From Chloroflexota bacterium (lineage in GTDB: Bacteria; Chloroflexota; Anaerolineae; Aggregatilineales; Phototrophicaceae): a DNA stretch of 64,000 nt. The first letter of the stretch is position 1. Each line of letters starts with the position of its first letter. The position numbers were made by a program, and so were the translations under genes. The stretch is taken from the NCBI GenBank assembly GCA_020161935.1, contig JAIUNI010000001.1, positions 124,001 to 188,000 on the forward strand, read 5' to 3'. This document shows, one piece after another, positions 34,310 through 42,127 of the stretch. A model generated the notes under the pieces. That model was given only the letters and a program-made list of their open reading frames with translations. It ran no database searches and was not told the DNA's origin.

Positions 34310-35590
34310 GTGATTAACCAAAATTCTTTGAACTCCATCGCCGCTCATCGCCAAGATGCCCACTTTATCAAACCCGCCTACGACAGTTACTGCTTCGCCG
34401 CGCTGCCGCAGTTGGTACGCCACTTGCTGACCGGCAAAGGTGAACTCGGCTTTCCCCCGGATGTCCTGAGCGGTTTACCTGCGAATTATGATAAAGTCGT
34501 GCTGCTGTATATTGATGCCTTCGGCTGGCGCTTTTTCGAGCGTTACGGAGACCGCTACCCGTTTCTCAAACGGTTTGTCGAGCAGGGTGTCGCCTCGAAA
34601 ATGACATCGCAGTTCCCGTCCACCACAGCCGCCCACCTCACGACCATCCACCTCGGTCAACCCGTTGGCAAGTACGGCATCTACGAGTGGTTTTACTATG
34701 AGCCGCTGCTCGAACGCATGATCTCCCCGCTGATCTTTTCATACGCGGGCGATACTGAACCCGGCACCATCCAGTTACCCCCCGGCATCAACATCGGCAG
34801 TGCTTTTGGCTTCCAAACGCTGTATGAGCAGTTAGCGCAGCACGGGGTCAATTCCTACGTGTTTCAGAACGTCGCTTATACTAACGGCGGCTTTGCGGAT
34901 CTTGCTCTGCGCGGCGCAGAAATTCGCGGCTTTAGAACCATGTCGGAAGGCTTGCTCAACCTCGCCGAAGCGGTGGTAGCGGAGCAGGGGAAAGCCTACT
35001 TCTATTACTACTACGACCCGATTGACAGCGCCGGACATAAATACGGCCCCTCCACACCTTACTTTGACGCAGAGGTCGATGCGTGGTTCAGCGCTGCCGA
35101 AAAGTTGCTGCACAACACGCTATCCGGCAAAGCGGGTAAAACGCTCTTGCTGCTCACCGCCGACCACGGGCAGGATGACATCGACCCCACCAAGACGATC
35201 CATATCAACAAGATCGCGCCGGAAATCGTTCCGCTCGTGCGTACCGATAGTGAAGGCCGCTTGCTCGTTCCGGCGGGTTCCGCGCGGGATATGTTCATCT
35301 ACATCAAAGAAGGGCATGTCGACGAGGCGTATAACCTGCTCGTCAATCATCCTGCCTTAGCCGGTAAAGCGGAGGTTCGGCGCGTGTCTGACCTCATCGC
35401 GCAGGGGTATTTCGGCGCGTCGCCCTCGCCGATGTTCATGGAGCGCATCGCTGACTTGGTGGTCTTACCGTATAACGGCCTCATGGTCTGGTGGTACGAC
35501 GAGTCGCGCCACGAATTCCCGTTTCGTGGACATCACGGCGGCCTCACCCCTTACGAGATGGAAATCCCGCTGTTGGCCTTAGCCTACTAA
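34310..35590 (+). CDS. Alkaline phosphatase-superfamily phosphodiesterase
   Basis: A 426-residue protein of the type I phosphodiesterase / nucleotide pyrophosphatase group. Metal and catalytic motifs are visible: VVLLYIDAFGWRFF, the nucleophile region SQFPSTTAAHLTTIHLG, DPIDSAGHKYGP, LLLTADHGQDDI and RGHHGGLTP. There is no signal peptide, so it appears cytoplasmic. The start is GTG, two bases after the GGR-family gene; the pairing hints at a role in phosphorylated lipid or isoprenoid metabolism (inference). A terminator follows. Confidence 0.87.
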   Translation: MINQNSLNSIAAHRQDAHFIKPAYDSYCFAALPQLVRHLLTGKGELGFPPDVLSGLPANYDKVVLLYIDAFGWRFFERYGDRYPFLKRFVEQGVASKMTSQFPSTTAAHLTTIHLGQPVGKYGIYEWFYYEPLLERMISPLIFSYAGDTEPGTIQLPPGINIGSAFGFQTLYEQLAQHGVNSYVFQNVAYTNGGFADLALRGAEIRGFRTMSEGLLNLAEAVVAEQGKAYFYYYYDPIDSAGHKYGPSTPYFDAEVDAWFSAAEKLLHNTLSGKAGKTLLLLTADHGQDDIDPTKTIHINKIAPEIVPLVRTDSEGRLLVPAGSARDMFIYIKEGHVDEAYNLLVNHPALAGKAEVRRVSDLIAQGYFGASPSPMFMERIADLVVLPYNGLMVWWYDESRHEFPFRGHHGGLTPYEMEIPLLALAY

Positions 35591-35593
35591 ATC

Positions 35594-35625
35594 AAAAAGG
35601 ACGTGCTGATGAACACGTCCTTTTT
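35594..35625. terminator. Bidirectional intrinsic terminator
   Basis: AAAAAGGACGTG and CACGTCCTTTTT pair around an 8-base loop between the phosphodiesterase gene and the convergent korB. A- and T-tracts on both sides make it work in both directions. Confidence 0.92.
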
Positions 35626-35652
35626 ATTTATCGCCTGTAAGCGCCGAATGAC

Positions 35653-36693
35653 CTACATGAAGTCCTTCATCAGGTTTTCGAGCGCGGCCTTCGATGGGCG
35701 CAGCTTCTCTTCGCCGAGATGAACCAGCGGCGTTTCAGTCAAGCGCAGCGTATCCGCCAGTGTTGCGCGGGGTTCTTCGTAGTACAGTAAGCCGGTCAGG
35801 AACTGCTGTTCCATCGTGGCCTTTTCCAGTACCTTGATCGCCGACTCACGGTTGCGCGGGTCGTGGTCGTTATCAACTTTCTTCAGCTTGATATGCGAAC
35901 CGTCGTGCATTTCGACCTCAATGATCTTACCCGACTCGTATTCATCAACCTTGATTTCTTCACGTGTCGGCACAGCGCTGCGGTCATAGTAGGTGATCTC
36001 ATGCAGCGGGATTTCATTTTCCTTACCGTAGCTGTAGCTCTTGTTCGAGTCCGGCGCGTTGTTGAAGGTCACGCATGGGCTGATGATGTCCAGCACTGCC
36101 GTACCACGGTGGCTCATCGCGGCTTTTAGCAGTGTTTGCGCTTGCTTGGCATCACCGGAGAAGCTGCGGGCGACGAACGTGCAGCCAGCGATAATCGCTT
36201 CGAGCGGCAGGTCGAGCGCGGGCAGTTCATTCTTGCCGTAGTACTTGAGAACCTGTCCGGCATCCGAAGTCGCGGAGAACTGACCCTTGGTCAAGCCGTA
36301 CACACCATTATTTTCAATGATGTAAATCATCGGCACGTTGCGGCGGACGAGGTGCTTGAATTGACCGAAACCGATGCTGCCCGTATCGCCGTCACCGCTC
36401 ACGCCGATGGCAGTCAAGCTGCGGTTCGCCATCATCGCGCCGGTCGCAACCGATGGCATACGCCCGTGAACCGAGTTGAACGCATGTGCGCGACCGAGGA
36501 AGTAGGCCGGGCTTTTGCTGGAGCAGCCGATGCCGCTTAACTTAATGACGTTATGCTGGTTGATGCCCAAGTCATACGCCATGCTGATGATCTGGTTCGC
36601 AATCGAGTCATGGCCGCAGCCGGGGCAGAGTGTACTCTTTGCGGCCTTGTATTCTTCGCGTTCAAGACCGAGTGAGTTTGTCTTCGGTGGCAT
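35653..36693 (-). CDS. korB: 2-oxoacid:ferredoxin oxidoreductase, beta subunit
   Basis: A 346-residue thiamine diphosphate subunit. It shows LCPGCGHDSIANQI, KLSGIGCSSKSPAYF, the HGRMPSVATG segment, the TPP-Mg motif GDGDTGSIGFGQFKHLVRRN and IIENNGVYGLTKGQFS. It oxidises 2-oxoglutarate or a related 2-oxoacid to acyl-CoA while reducing ferredoxin. Its first base overlaps the last base of korA (TAATG), giving tight coupling. The ~80-residue tail past the core is common for KorB. Confidence 0.92.
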   Translation of the reverse strand: MPPKTNSLGLEREEYKAAKSTLCPGCGHDSIANQIISMAYDLGINQHNVIKLSGIGCSSKSPAYFLGRAHAFNSVHGRMPSVATGAMMANRSLTAIGVSGDGDTGSIGFGQFKHLVRRNVPMIYIIENNGVYGLTKGQFSATSDAGQVLKYYGKNELPALDLPLEAIIAGCTFVARSFSGDAKQAQTLLKAAMSHRGTAVLDIISPCVTFNNAPDSNKSYSYGKENEIPLHEITYYDRSAVPTREEIKVDEYESGKIIEVEMHDGSHIKLKKVDNDHDPRNRESAIKVLEKATMEQQFLTGLLYYEEPRATLADTLRLTETPLVHLGEEKLRPSKAALENLMKDFM

Positions 36694-38537
36694 TACTTCT
36701 TCTCCTCGCGTGAACTAATGTTGTCGTAGACCCATTGTGCTGTCATTGGCAAGCCATCGCCTAAGGGTAGCGAGGCCATATGTTCGGTGCTCTTGCTGGT
36801 TTCCATACGGATGATCTGCGCCATCTGACCATCGAAGTTGTTTTCGATCACATATACATGCTCATGTGAGTGAATGAAATCGTGTACGCTTTGCGACAGC
36901 GGCAGGGCGCGGATACGCATGTAATCGGTTTCGATCCCTTCGGCGGCGAACCAATCACGTGCTTCTTGGATAGCCGGATCGTTCGAACCATAGGAGATGA
37001 TGCCGATCTTGGCGTTCTTGCCGGTTTGGACAATCGGCTGCGGCAGCGTCTCGCGCGTCGAGCTGATCTTCTTGGTGATGCGGCTCAGGTTCGCAACCCA
37101 GTCTTCGCTGCGTTCGCTGTAACCGGCGCGTTCATTGTGGCCGGTACCGCGTGTGAAGTATGCCGCTTGCTTATGGTCGATACCCGGAATAGTACGGTAG
37201 GGAATACCGTCTTTGTCGTAGTCCTTATAACGGTACCATTCGCCCTTGTCCGCGATGAACTGCGTCAAGGTTTCGAGGTTCAGCGTCTTACCACGGTTCA
37301 GCGATTCAGCCGGGTAATTGAACGGATCGCTCATCCAGTTGTTCATGCCGAGGTCGAGGTCGCTCATCACGAACACCGGTGTCTGGTACTGTTCGGCGTA
37401 ATCCAATGCGCTCCACCCGAACTCGAAGCATTCCGCCACGCTGCCGGGGAGCAGGGTGATCTGGCGGGTGTCGCCGTGGCTCAGGAAGTGGATGAACAGC
37501 AGGTCGCCTTGGCTGGTGCGTGTCGGCAAGCCCGTGCTGGGGCCGATGCGTGTCACATCCCAGATCACGCAGGGGATTTCTGCGAAGTAGGCCAAGCCGG
37601 TGAATTCAGCCATCAAGCTGATGCCGGGGCCGCTGGTGGCCGTCATCGAACGAGCGCCAGCCCATCCCGCACCGATGATCGTGCCAATCGCGGCGATTTC
37701 ATCTTCGGCCTGCATAATGGCGACGGTGTTTGCGCCTGTTTCAGGGTCTTTACGCAAATCTTGGTGATCGAACATCGCGTCAACAAGGCTGGTCGATGGG
37801 GTAATCGGGTACCACGCCACGACCTGTACGCCGCCGAACAAACCGCCTAAACCTGCGGCTTCGTTACCGGTAATGATGATCTTGTTCGGGTTGCCGCCGG
37901 GGATGGCTTCGTATTTGTACGGGTCTTGTTTAACGAGGTTTGCTGCCGTCCACTCGTAAGCCTTCGTCACCATCTCGTAGTTGATCTTGGCTGGCTTCTC
38001 TTTACCCTTGAAATTGCTCAACAGGGCTTCCCACACGATTTCCAGCGGAATGCTGAAAAGCTGGGCAACCGCGCCGACGTAAACCATGTTCGCTACACGT
38101 TCGCGCAGGTCGGGGTTCACACCGGCTTCTTTGACCATTGAGTCAACCGGGATTTCATAGTAAGTGATGTCCTCGCGGCTCTTGGTCCAGTTCCATTCTT
38201 TTGGCAGAATGCACACCCCACCAGCGGGAACTTTCAGCACATCTTCAGCGGCGGTATCGACGTTGAGCGCGACGGTGATGGCTGCCGACTGTTGGCGGGC
38301 AATATAGCCGTCCTTGCTGGCGCGAATGGTATACCATGTCGGCAAACCCTTGATGTTCGAAGGGAACAGGTTCTTGCCGTTCACCGGAATACCCATTTTA
38401 TACAGCGAAAGCACCAACACGTTGTTGGAGGTTTGGCTGCCCGTACCGTTCTTGGTCGCGGCTGTCAGCGAGAAGTCGTTGACAATCGTTTGACCTTCAT
38501 ACTTGGATTGGGTTGAAGTTTGTACATCTAAAACCAT
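36693..38537 (-). CDS. korA: 2-oxoacid:ferredoxin oxidoreductase, fused gamma-alpha subunit
   Basis: A 614-residue protein. Residues ~1-190 are the gamma domain; residues ~200-614 are the alpha domain (ITGNEAAGLGGLFGGVQVVAWYPITPSTS, IGAGWAGARSMTATSGPGISLM, DLDLGMNNWM, and the KIGIISYGSNDPAIQEA region). The gamma-alpha fusion is the usual KorA form in anaerobic and microaerobic bacteria, where it replaces 2-oxoglutarate dehydrogenase. With aconitase at 45932 it points to a ferredoxin-linked TCA cycle. A FadR-type regulator gene lies 44 bases upstream on the same strand. Confidence 0.92.
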   Translation of the reverse strand: MVLDVQTSTQSKYEGQTIVNDFSLTAATKNGTGSQTSNNVLVLSLYKMGIPVNGKNLFPSNIKGLPTWYTIRASKDGYIARQQSAAITVALNVDTAAEDVLKVPAGGVCILPKEWNWTKSREDITYYEIPVDSMVKEAGVNPDLRERVANMVYVGAVAQLFSIPLEIVWEALLSNFKGKEKPAKINYEMVTKAYEWTAANLVKQDPYKYEAIPGGNPNKIIITGNEAAGLGGLFGGVQVVAWYPITPSTSLVDAMFDHQDLRKDPETGANTVAIMQAEDEIAAIGTIIGAGWAGARSMTATSGPGISLMAEFTGLAYFAEIPCVIWDVTRIGPSTGLPTRTSQGDLLFIHFLSHGDTRQITLLPGSVAECFEFGWSALDYAEQYQTPVFVMSDLDLGMNNWMSDPFNYPAESLNRGKTLNLETLTQFIADKGEWYRYKDYDKDGIPYRTIPGIDHKQAAYFTRGTGHNERAGYSERSEDWVANLSRITKKISSTRETLPQPIVQTGKNAKIGIISYGSNDPAIQEARDWFAAEGIETDYMRIRALPLSQSVHDFIHSHEHVYVIENNFDGQMAQIIRMETSKSTEHMASLPLGDGLPMTAQWVYDNISSREEKK

Positions 38538-38581
38538 AAATTTTTCCCTTTCGCAGTCGCTCTGCGTCAGCGCCTTTCAGC

Positions 38582-39304
38582 CTATTCGGTGACTTTCGAC
38601 TCGATTATTTCTGCCCCGTGTTCCATGTCCTGCATCCGGGGTTGATGGTGCAGTAAACGGGTATGCTGCATGAAGGCTTTCTGCGCCGCGTTGGTGTCAC
38701 CCTCGCAAATCGCGGTCAGTATAGCCTCATGATAATCCCAAACCTGCGTGTGGTATTCGTATTCCGCATAACGGTTCAGTTCCACCGCTTCATATGCGTC
38801 CCAGTACGCTTCCAGCAGGCCGATCACAAATGGATTTTCAAGATGTCTAAAAATAGTCAGGTGGAATGCGCGGTGTTCTTCAAAGGGGATGCGTACCCGT
38901 GTGCCATGCAGCTTGGCACGCGCCGCGTCCACATAGCTGCGGAGTTCAACCTTGTCCGCGTCCGTGAGTTTGGTAACGGCTTCGTTCCAGAACGCCATCT
39001 CAACGTGTGTTCGCAGTTCACTAAACAGTTCAAAGTAACCGAGGTCAGTCGCCAGTGCGAAGAAAAGGCTCAGGCGTACTGCTGGCGTAAAGCTGTAATC
39101 TTTGAGGTGTGTGCCAGTTTTCGAGCGCACATCCACCAACCCCAGCGCCCGTGCTACCTCAAGCTGCTCACGCACTTTGCTCACGCTGATGCCGAGGTTA
39201 TTCGGGTCTTGTAGCTCACTGATAGTCGGCAGGCGGTCGCCGGGTTGGAACCCTTGTTTGATGATGTAATTGAGGAGATCGGACTCAAGCCGTATATCAG
39301 CCAC
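38582..39304 (-). CDS. FadR/GntR-family transcriptional regulator
   Basis: A 240-residue regulator. The N-terminal winged helix (LLNYIIKQGFQPGDRLPTIS, SVSKVREQLEVARALGLVDV) is followed by an all-helical FCD ligand domain with the metal-binding type residues in EEHRAFHLTIF and WDYHEAILTAI. FCD regulators sense small organic acids. It lies 44 bases upstream of korA on the same strand, so control of the korAB operon is likely (inference). The start is GTG. A 15 bp palindrome lies 11 bases upstream and may be its own operator. Confidence 0.88.
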   Translation of the reverse strand: MADIRLESDLLNYIIKQGFQPGDRLPTISELQDPNNLGISVSKVREQLEVARALGLVDVRSKTGTHLKDYSFTPAVRLSLFFALATDLGYFELFSELRTHVEMAFWNEAVTKLTDADKVELRSYVDAARAKLHGTRVRIPFEEHRAFHLTIFRHLENPFVIGLLEAYWDAYEAVELNRYAEYEYHTQVWDYHEAILTAICEGDTNAAQKAFMQHTRLLHHQPRMQDMEHGAEIIESKVTE

Positions 39305-39314
39305 AGTACACGCT

Positions 39315-39329
39315 ATTCATCAGATGAAT
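39315..39329. promoter_or_regulatory. Palindromic operator candidate for the FadR-type regulator
   Basis: ATTCATC-A-GATGAAT, a perfect palindrome around one central base, centred 18 bases before the GTG start and next to an AT-rich -10-like TAATAT. The position suits autoregulation. Confidence 0.5.
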
Positions 39330-39396
39330 CATATTAATACAATGATCTGAGTCTAGCATGACTTGTAGAGAATGTCTATAGAGATCGCTTAAGTTT

Positions 39397-40032
39397 TTAG
39401 TTAGATTTCATAAAAAGGTGGTGCTGTACCGCTTCATGAATACGCGCGTAGTCGTCATCGTTGTGTTGGAAGTCCGTACCGTCGATCTGGATTCGCAGCA
39501 CTTCACAGGCTGTCCAGCGGCCTATCCACTCATTATAAAGCCGGTTCAGCCGCGCCAAGTATTCAGACGAGATATTGCGTTCGTAATCCCGCCCGCGCCG
39601 CGCGATGTGGCTCATCAGCGTGTCCACGTTGGCCTCAAGATAAATCATCAGGTCAGGCGGTGGTAAAAACGCGCTGATCGCTTCGTACAAACGGCGGTAA
39701 GCATCATAATCCCGCGCCGTCATATTCCCTTGCTCGTACAGGTTGCGCGCGAAGATCTCCGCGTCCTCGTATACTGTCCGGTCTTGCACCACGCTCCCCG
39801 GATGCTGGATCAACTGGTGATGATGTTCCAGCCGCTTGCCGAGGAAGAACACCTGCGAATGAAAACTCCAGCGCTCCATATCCTCATAAAAATCCGCCAG
39901 ATACGGGTTCTCCGCGTTCGCCTCGTAAAATGGCTCCCACCCGAATGCCTCACTCAGCATCCCCGTCAGCGTGCTTTTTCCCGCCCCAATATTCCCCGCG
40001 ATGGCGATGAATAAACCCTGTTGCTCAATCAT
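39397..40032 (-). CDS. Deoxynucleoside kinase
   Basis: A 211-residue P-loop kinase of the dCK/dGK family. Motifs: FIAIAGNIGAGKSTLTGML (P-loop), the substrate segment WSFHSQVFFLGKR, the DRTVYEDAEIFA motif and the lid RRGRDYERNIS. It phosphorylates deoxynucleosides for salvage; the base preference (dA, dG or dC) cannot be told with confidence. It has no neighbour in an obvious operon: the FadR-type gene lies 92 bases downstream and a repeat-filled gap lies upstream. Confidence 0.92.
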   Translation of the reverse strand: MIEQQGLFIAIAGNIGAGKSTLTGMLSEAFGWEPFYEANAENPYLADFYEDMERWSFHSQVFFLGKRLEHHHQLIQHPGSVVQDRTVYEDAEIFARNLYEQGNMTARDYDAYRRLYEAISAFLPPPDLMIYLEANVDTLMSHIARRGRDYERNISSEYLARLNRLYNEWIGRWTACEVLRIQIDGTDFQHNDDDYARIHEAVQHHLFMKSN

Positions 40033-40312
40033 CGAAGTGGCTCTTTTGTTAACCTTAATTTCATATGATTCCTGTTATACTCAGATCGAACAAAAAAGCC
40101 AATCCCAACATATCCCAATATCGGTTTCAGTTTCCCAAGTGCCTTGAAAATCTGTTTTGATTGAAGGCCGAAATAAAAAATCTTGGCGTACTCGGCGGTA
40201 CAAATGCTTCGTACACTCCCTTCCCCTGTTACTACGGGGGAAGGGCTGGGGTTAGGGGTTCTCAACGCCCGTGCGAAGCCTCCTTTAGAGCTGCGGTTCA
40301 AACCCTTCTTTG
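40033..40312. repeat. Repeat-bearing intergenic region
   Basis: No gene is supported. It holds a short fragment of the CTTGGCG family (40182-40200) and a palindromic element at 40216-40263 (CTCCCTTCCCCTG ... GGGGAAGGGCTGGGG) whose close relative lies at 43346-43424. The promoter of the deoxynucleoside kinase gene should be near 40040-40100. Confidence 0.65.
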
Positions 40313-40909
40313 TCATCGCCCCGCTTTCGCCTTGAGAACCTTGTCCAACGAAGCTAACTCCGCCGCCGTCAAATACTGCCACTCCCCGGGTTTCATCCCC
40401 GCCAGCGAAATGCTCCCAATCGCCCACCGCACCAACCGCAGCGTGGGATGCCCGACCGCCGCCGTCATCCGCCGCACCTGCCGGTTGCGCCCCTCCGTCA
40501 GCGTCAAGCTGATCCAGCAGTCCGGCACCGTTTGCCGCACGCGGATCGGCGGGTCGCGTGGGGGCAATTCTGGCTCTTGGTGCAGCCGTTCAACCTGTGT
40601 CGGCAGCGTCCAGCCATCGTTGAGCTCCAGCCCGTGCCGCAGCTTACCCAGTGCTGCCTCATCGGGTATATGTTCCACCTGCACCCAATACGTGCGCGGA
40701 TGAGCATAGCGTGGCTCGGTCAGGCGTGTTTTCAGCCGGTTGTCGTCCGTCAGCAGCAGCAAACCCTCGCTGTCACGGTCGAGCCGCCCCGCCGCGTAAA
40801 CATGCTTAATGTCGATGTAGTCTGCCAGTGTCGCCCGTCCCTGCGGATCAGTAAACTGCGTCAGCACATCATACGGTTTCCAGAATTTGATGATCTTTGG
40901 CATCGCCAT
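40313..40909 (-). CDS. 23S rRNA pseudouridine synthase, RluE/RsuA type
   Basis: A 198-residue enzyme of the RsuA/RluE group. The catalytic Asp is in AAGRLDRDSEGLLLLTDD; other landmarks are FWKPYDVLTQF, RTYWVQV and LTEGRNRQVRRMTAAVGHPTLRL. There is no N-terminal S4 domain, which fits RluE, the enzyme that modifies one uridine of 23S rRNA. Full length for that class. It stands alone. Confidence 0.9.
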   Translation of the reverse strand: MAMPKIIKFWKPYDVLTQFTDPQGRATLADYIDIKHVYAAGRLDRDSEGLLLLTDDNRLKTRLTEPRYAHPRTYWVQVEHIPDEAALGKLRHGLELNDGWTLPTQVERLHQEPELPPRDPPIRVRQTVPDCWISLTLTEGRNRQVRRMTAAVGHPTLRLVRWAIGSISLAGMKPGEWQYLTAAELASLDKVLKAKAGR

Positions 40910-41072
40910 AGTTGTAATTGTGATCTGATGAATTCAGGTATAGCTCTATCATAAGCGGACTCAGGCATCGGTTAAAGACGTTCCTATAACCAATTGGCGT
41001 TTCCTTATGTATTCCAGTGTTTGATTCCGTAGTACGATGAATAAATACGGTTAGCAAAATAAGAGCGACAAA

Positions 41073-41498
41073 ATGGGATTAATTACCCTCGTTTATGTAA
41101 GTTTCGCCACTCAGCCTCTCGATGATAACCAATTGAAAGAAATCTTGGCAGTCGCGCGGGAAAATAACCAAAAACTCGGCATAACCGGAATGCTGCTTTA
41201 CCGTGACGGATTTTTCATTCAGGCGTTGGAAGGCGAGGACACAGTAGTGAACGAGCTTTTTGACAAAATCGCACAAGACCCACGCCATAAAGCCGTCTTA
41301 AAGGTCTACTCAAACGCCATTCAGCAGCGTTCTTTTACGTCATGGGCGATGGGCTTTAACAAACTGAACGATACAGCGCCTGACGGCATGGACGGCTATA
41401 CCGATTTCCTTTCCAACCCGAATACCACCTTCTTCACCGACCAGCCAGATCGTGCGAAAGTTCTGCTGCGTTCATTTCAGGAACGTACATATTTCTAA
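41073..41498 (+). CDS. BLUF blue-light photoreceptor
   Basis: A 141-residue single-domain BLUF protein. The flavin-network residues are present: Tyr 8 (LITLVYVSFAT), Asn 32 (in NQKLGITGMLLY), Gln 50 (GFFIQALEG), and Trp 91 with Met 93 (SWAMGF). BLUF domains bind FAD and switch a hydrogen-bond network on blue light. There is no fused output domain, only a C-terminal ~40-residue tail, so it must act through a partner as in PixD-type short BLUF proteins. It converges, 11 bases away, on a gene for an isolated histidine-kinase DHp domain. Confidence 0.92.
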   Translation: MGLITLVYVSFATQPLDDNQLKEILAVARENNQKLGITGMLLYRDGFFIQALEGEDTVVNELFDKIAQDPRHKAVLKVYSNAIQQRSFTSWAMGFNKLNDTAPDGMDGYTDFLSNPNTTFFTDQPDRAKVLLRSFQERTYF

Positions 41499-41509
41499 TC
41501 TGATCTTGC

Positions 41510-41767
41510 TCACTCAGTCTTTTTCTGCGCCTGTACCGCCGCCTCAAGGATGGTTAGCACTTCCTCGCTGGCACGCCCGATCACGCCGACATACTTATCA
41601 GACTTGCCTTCAACCCCTTTGAGTTCTTCTCTAAGGATTTCGGTCGCCATGATAATCGTATTCATCCAATTACGCACATCATGCGCCACCAGTCGTAAAT
41701 AGGCCACATCCAGCGGCTTTTCCGAATATTGTGCGATCAGGTCAGCCTTGTTCGTAATATCGCTCAC
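41510..41767 (-). CDS. Orphan HisKA-like DHp domain protein
   Basis: An 85-residue protein that looks like a bare dimerisation/phospho-acceptor domain. The H-box is LRLVAHDVRNWMNTIIMATEIL, with the conserved Pro replaced by Trp, followed by a second helix (YVGVIGRASEEVLTILEAAV). No ATP-binding domain is encoded after it. The start is GTG with AAGGGGGCGGCA upstream, and a stop codon lies in frame just before, so it is not simply the end of a longer kinase gene as it stands. It could be a phosphotransfer or dominant-negative partner, or a remnant of a kinase. Confidence 0.65.
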   Translation of the reverse strand: MSDITNKADLIAQYSEKPLDVAYLRLVAHDVRNWMNTIIMATEILREELKGVEGKSDKYVGVIGRASEEVLTILEAAVQAQKKTE

Positions 41768-42124
41768 TGCCGCCCCCTTGTGTAGTTCTTAAAGCGATAA
41801 TCCAGCTTTTTGAGCTTAACTATGTACTAGATAGCGTTTCTAGGGTAAGTGGTGATTTCGTTCGATAAACCGCATAACTACATTTGTAAGGACGTGATAC
41901 ATCGCGTCCGCGCCACCAAACCATACGCAGCACTTACTTCGCAAACCCCATCAAGCACCTTCAATGATACGAGCACGAAACGCATATCCTCAGCCGTAAA
42001 GTGATTTAGGCTTCTGAACAGGTTCGCGCTTCATATTTTACCAAAAATAAAATCAGCCTGTACACACAGGCTGATAAAACGAATGCTTACCTTGATTAAA
42101 ATTCTTAGCGACTTGGCGGTTCAA
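41768..42124. other. 357 bp intergenic region
   Basis: It contains the promoter area of the DHp gene, the terminator of the aminotransferase gene (42044-42075) and a piece of dispersed repeat (42103-42127). A 35-codon minus-strand frame at 41878-41985 (MRFVLVSLKVLDGV...) has protein-like composition but only a poorly spaced ribosome binding site; it may be a gene remnant and is not called. Confidence 0.5.
42044..42075 (-). terminator. Intrinsic terminator of the aminotransferase gene
   Basis: ATCAGCCTGT and ACAGGCTGAT pair around a 4-base loop; on the minus strand the stem is followed by TTTATTTTTGG. Confidence 0.9.
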
Positions 42125-42127
42125 TTA
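42103..42127 (-). repeat. Dispersed repeat fragment supplying a stop codon
   Basis: The plus strand reads ATTCTTAGCGACTTGGCGG then TTCAATTA, the same core as 43490-43506 and, inverted, 8563-8590. The TAA of the aminotransferase gene (42125-42127) lies inside the repeat edge. Confidence 0.65.

Noticed and set aside
36870..37850. A 326-codon frame on the plus strand
   Set aside because: It is antisense to korA, which is a clear, full-length match to its family; GC-rich codon use creates long shadow frames.
41878..41985. A 35-codon frame on the minus strand (MRFVLVSLKV)
   Set aside because: Composition is protein-like but the ribosome binding site is too close to the ATG and no terminator or promoter fits; it may be a remnant.
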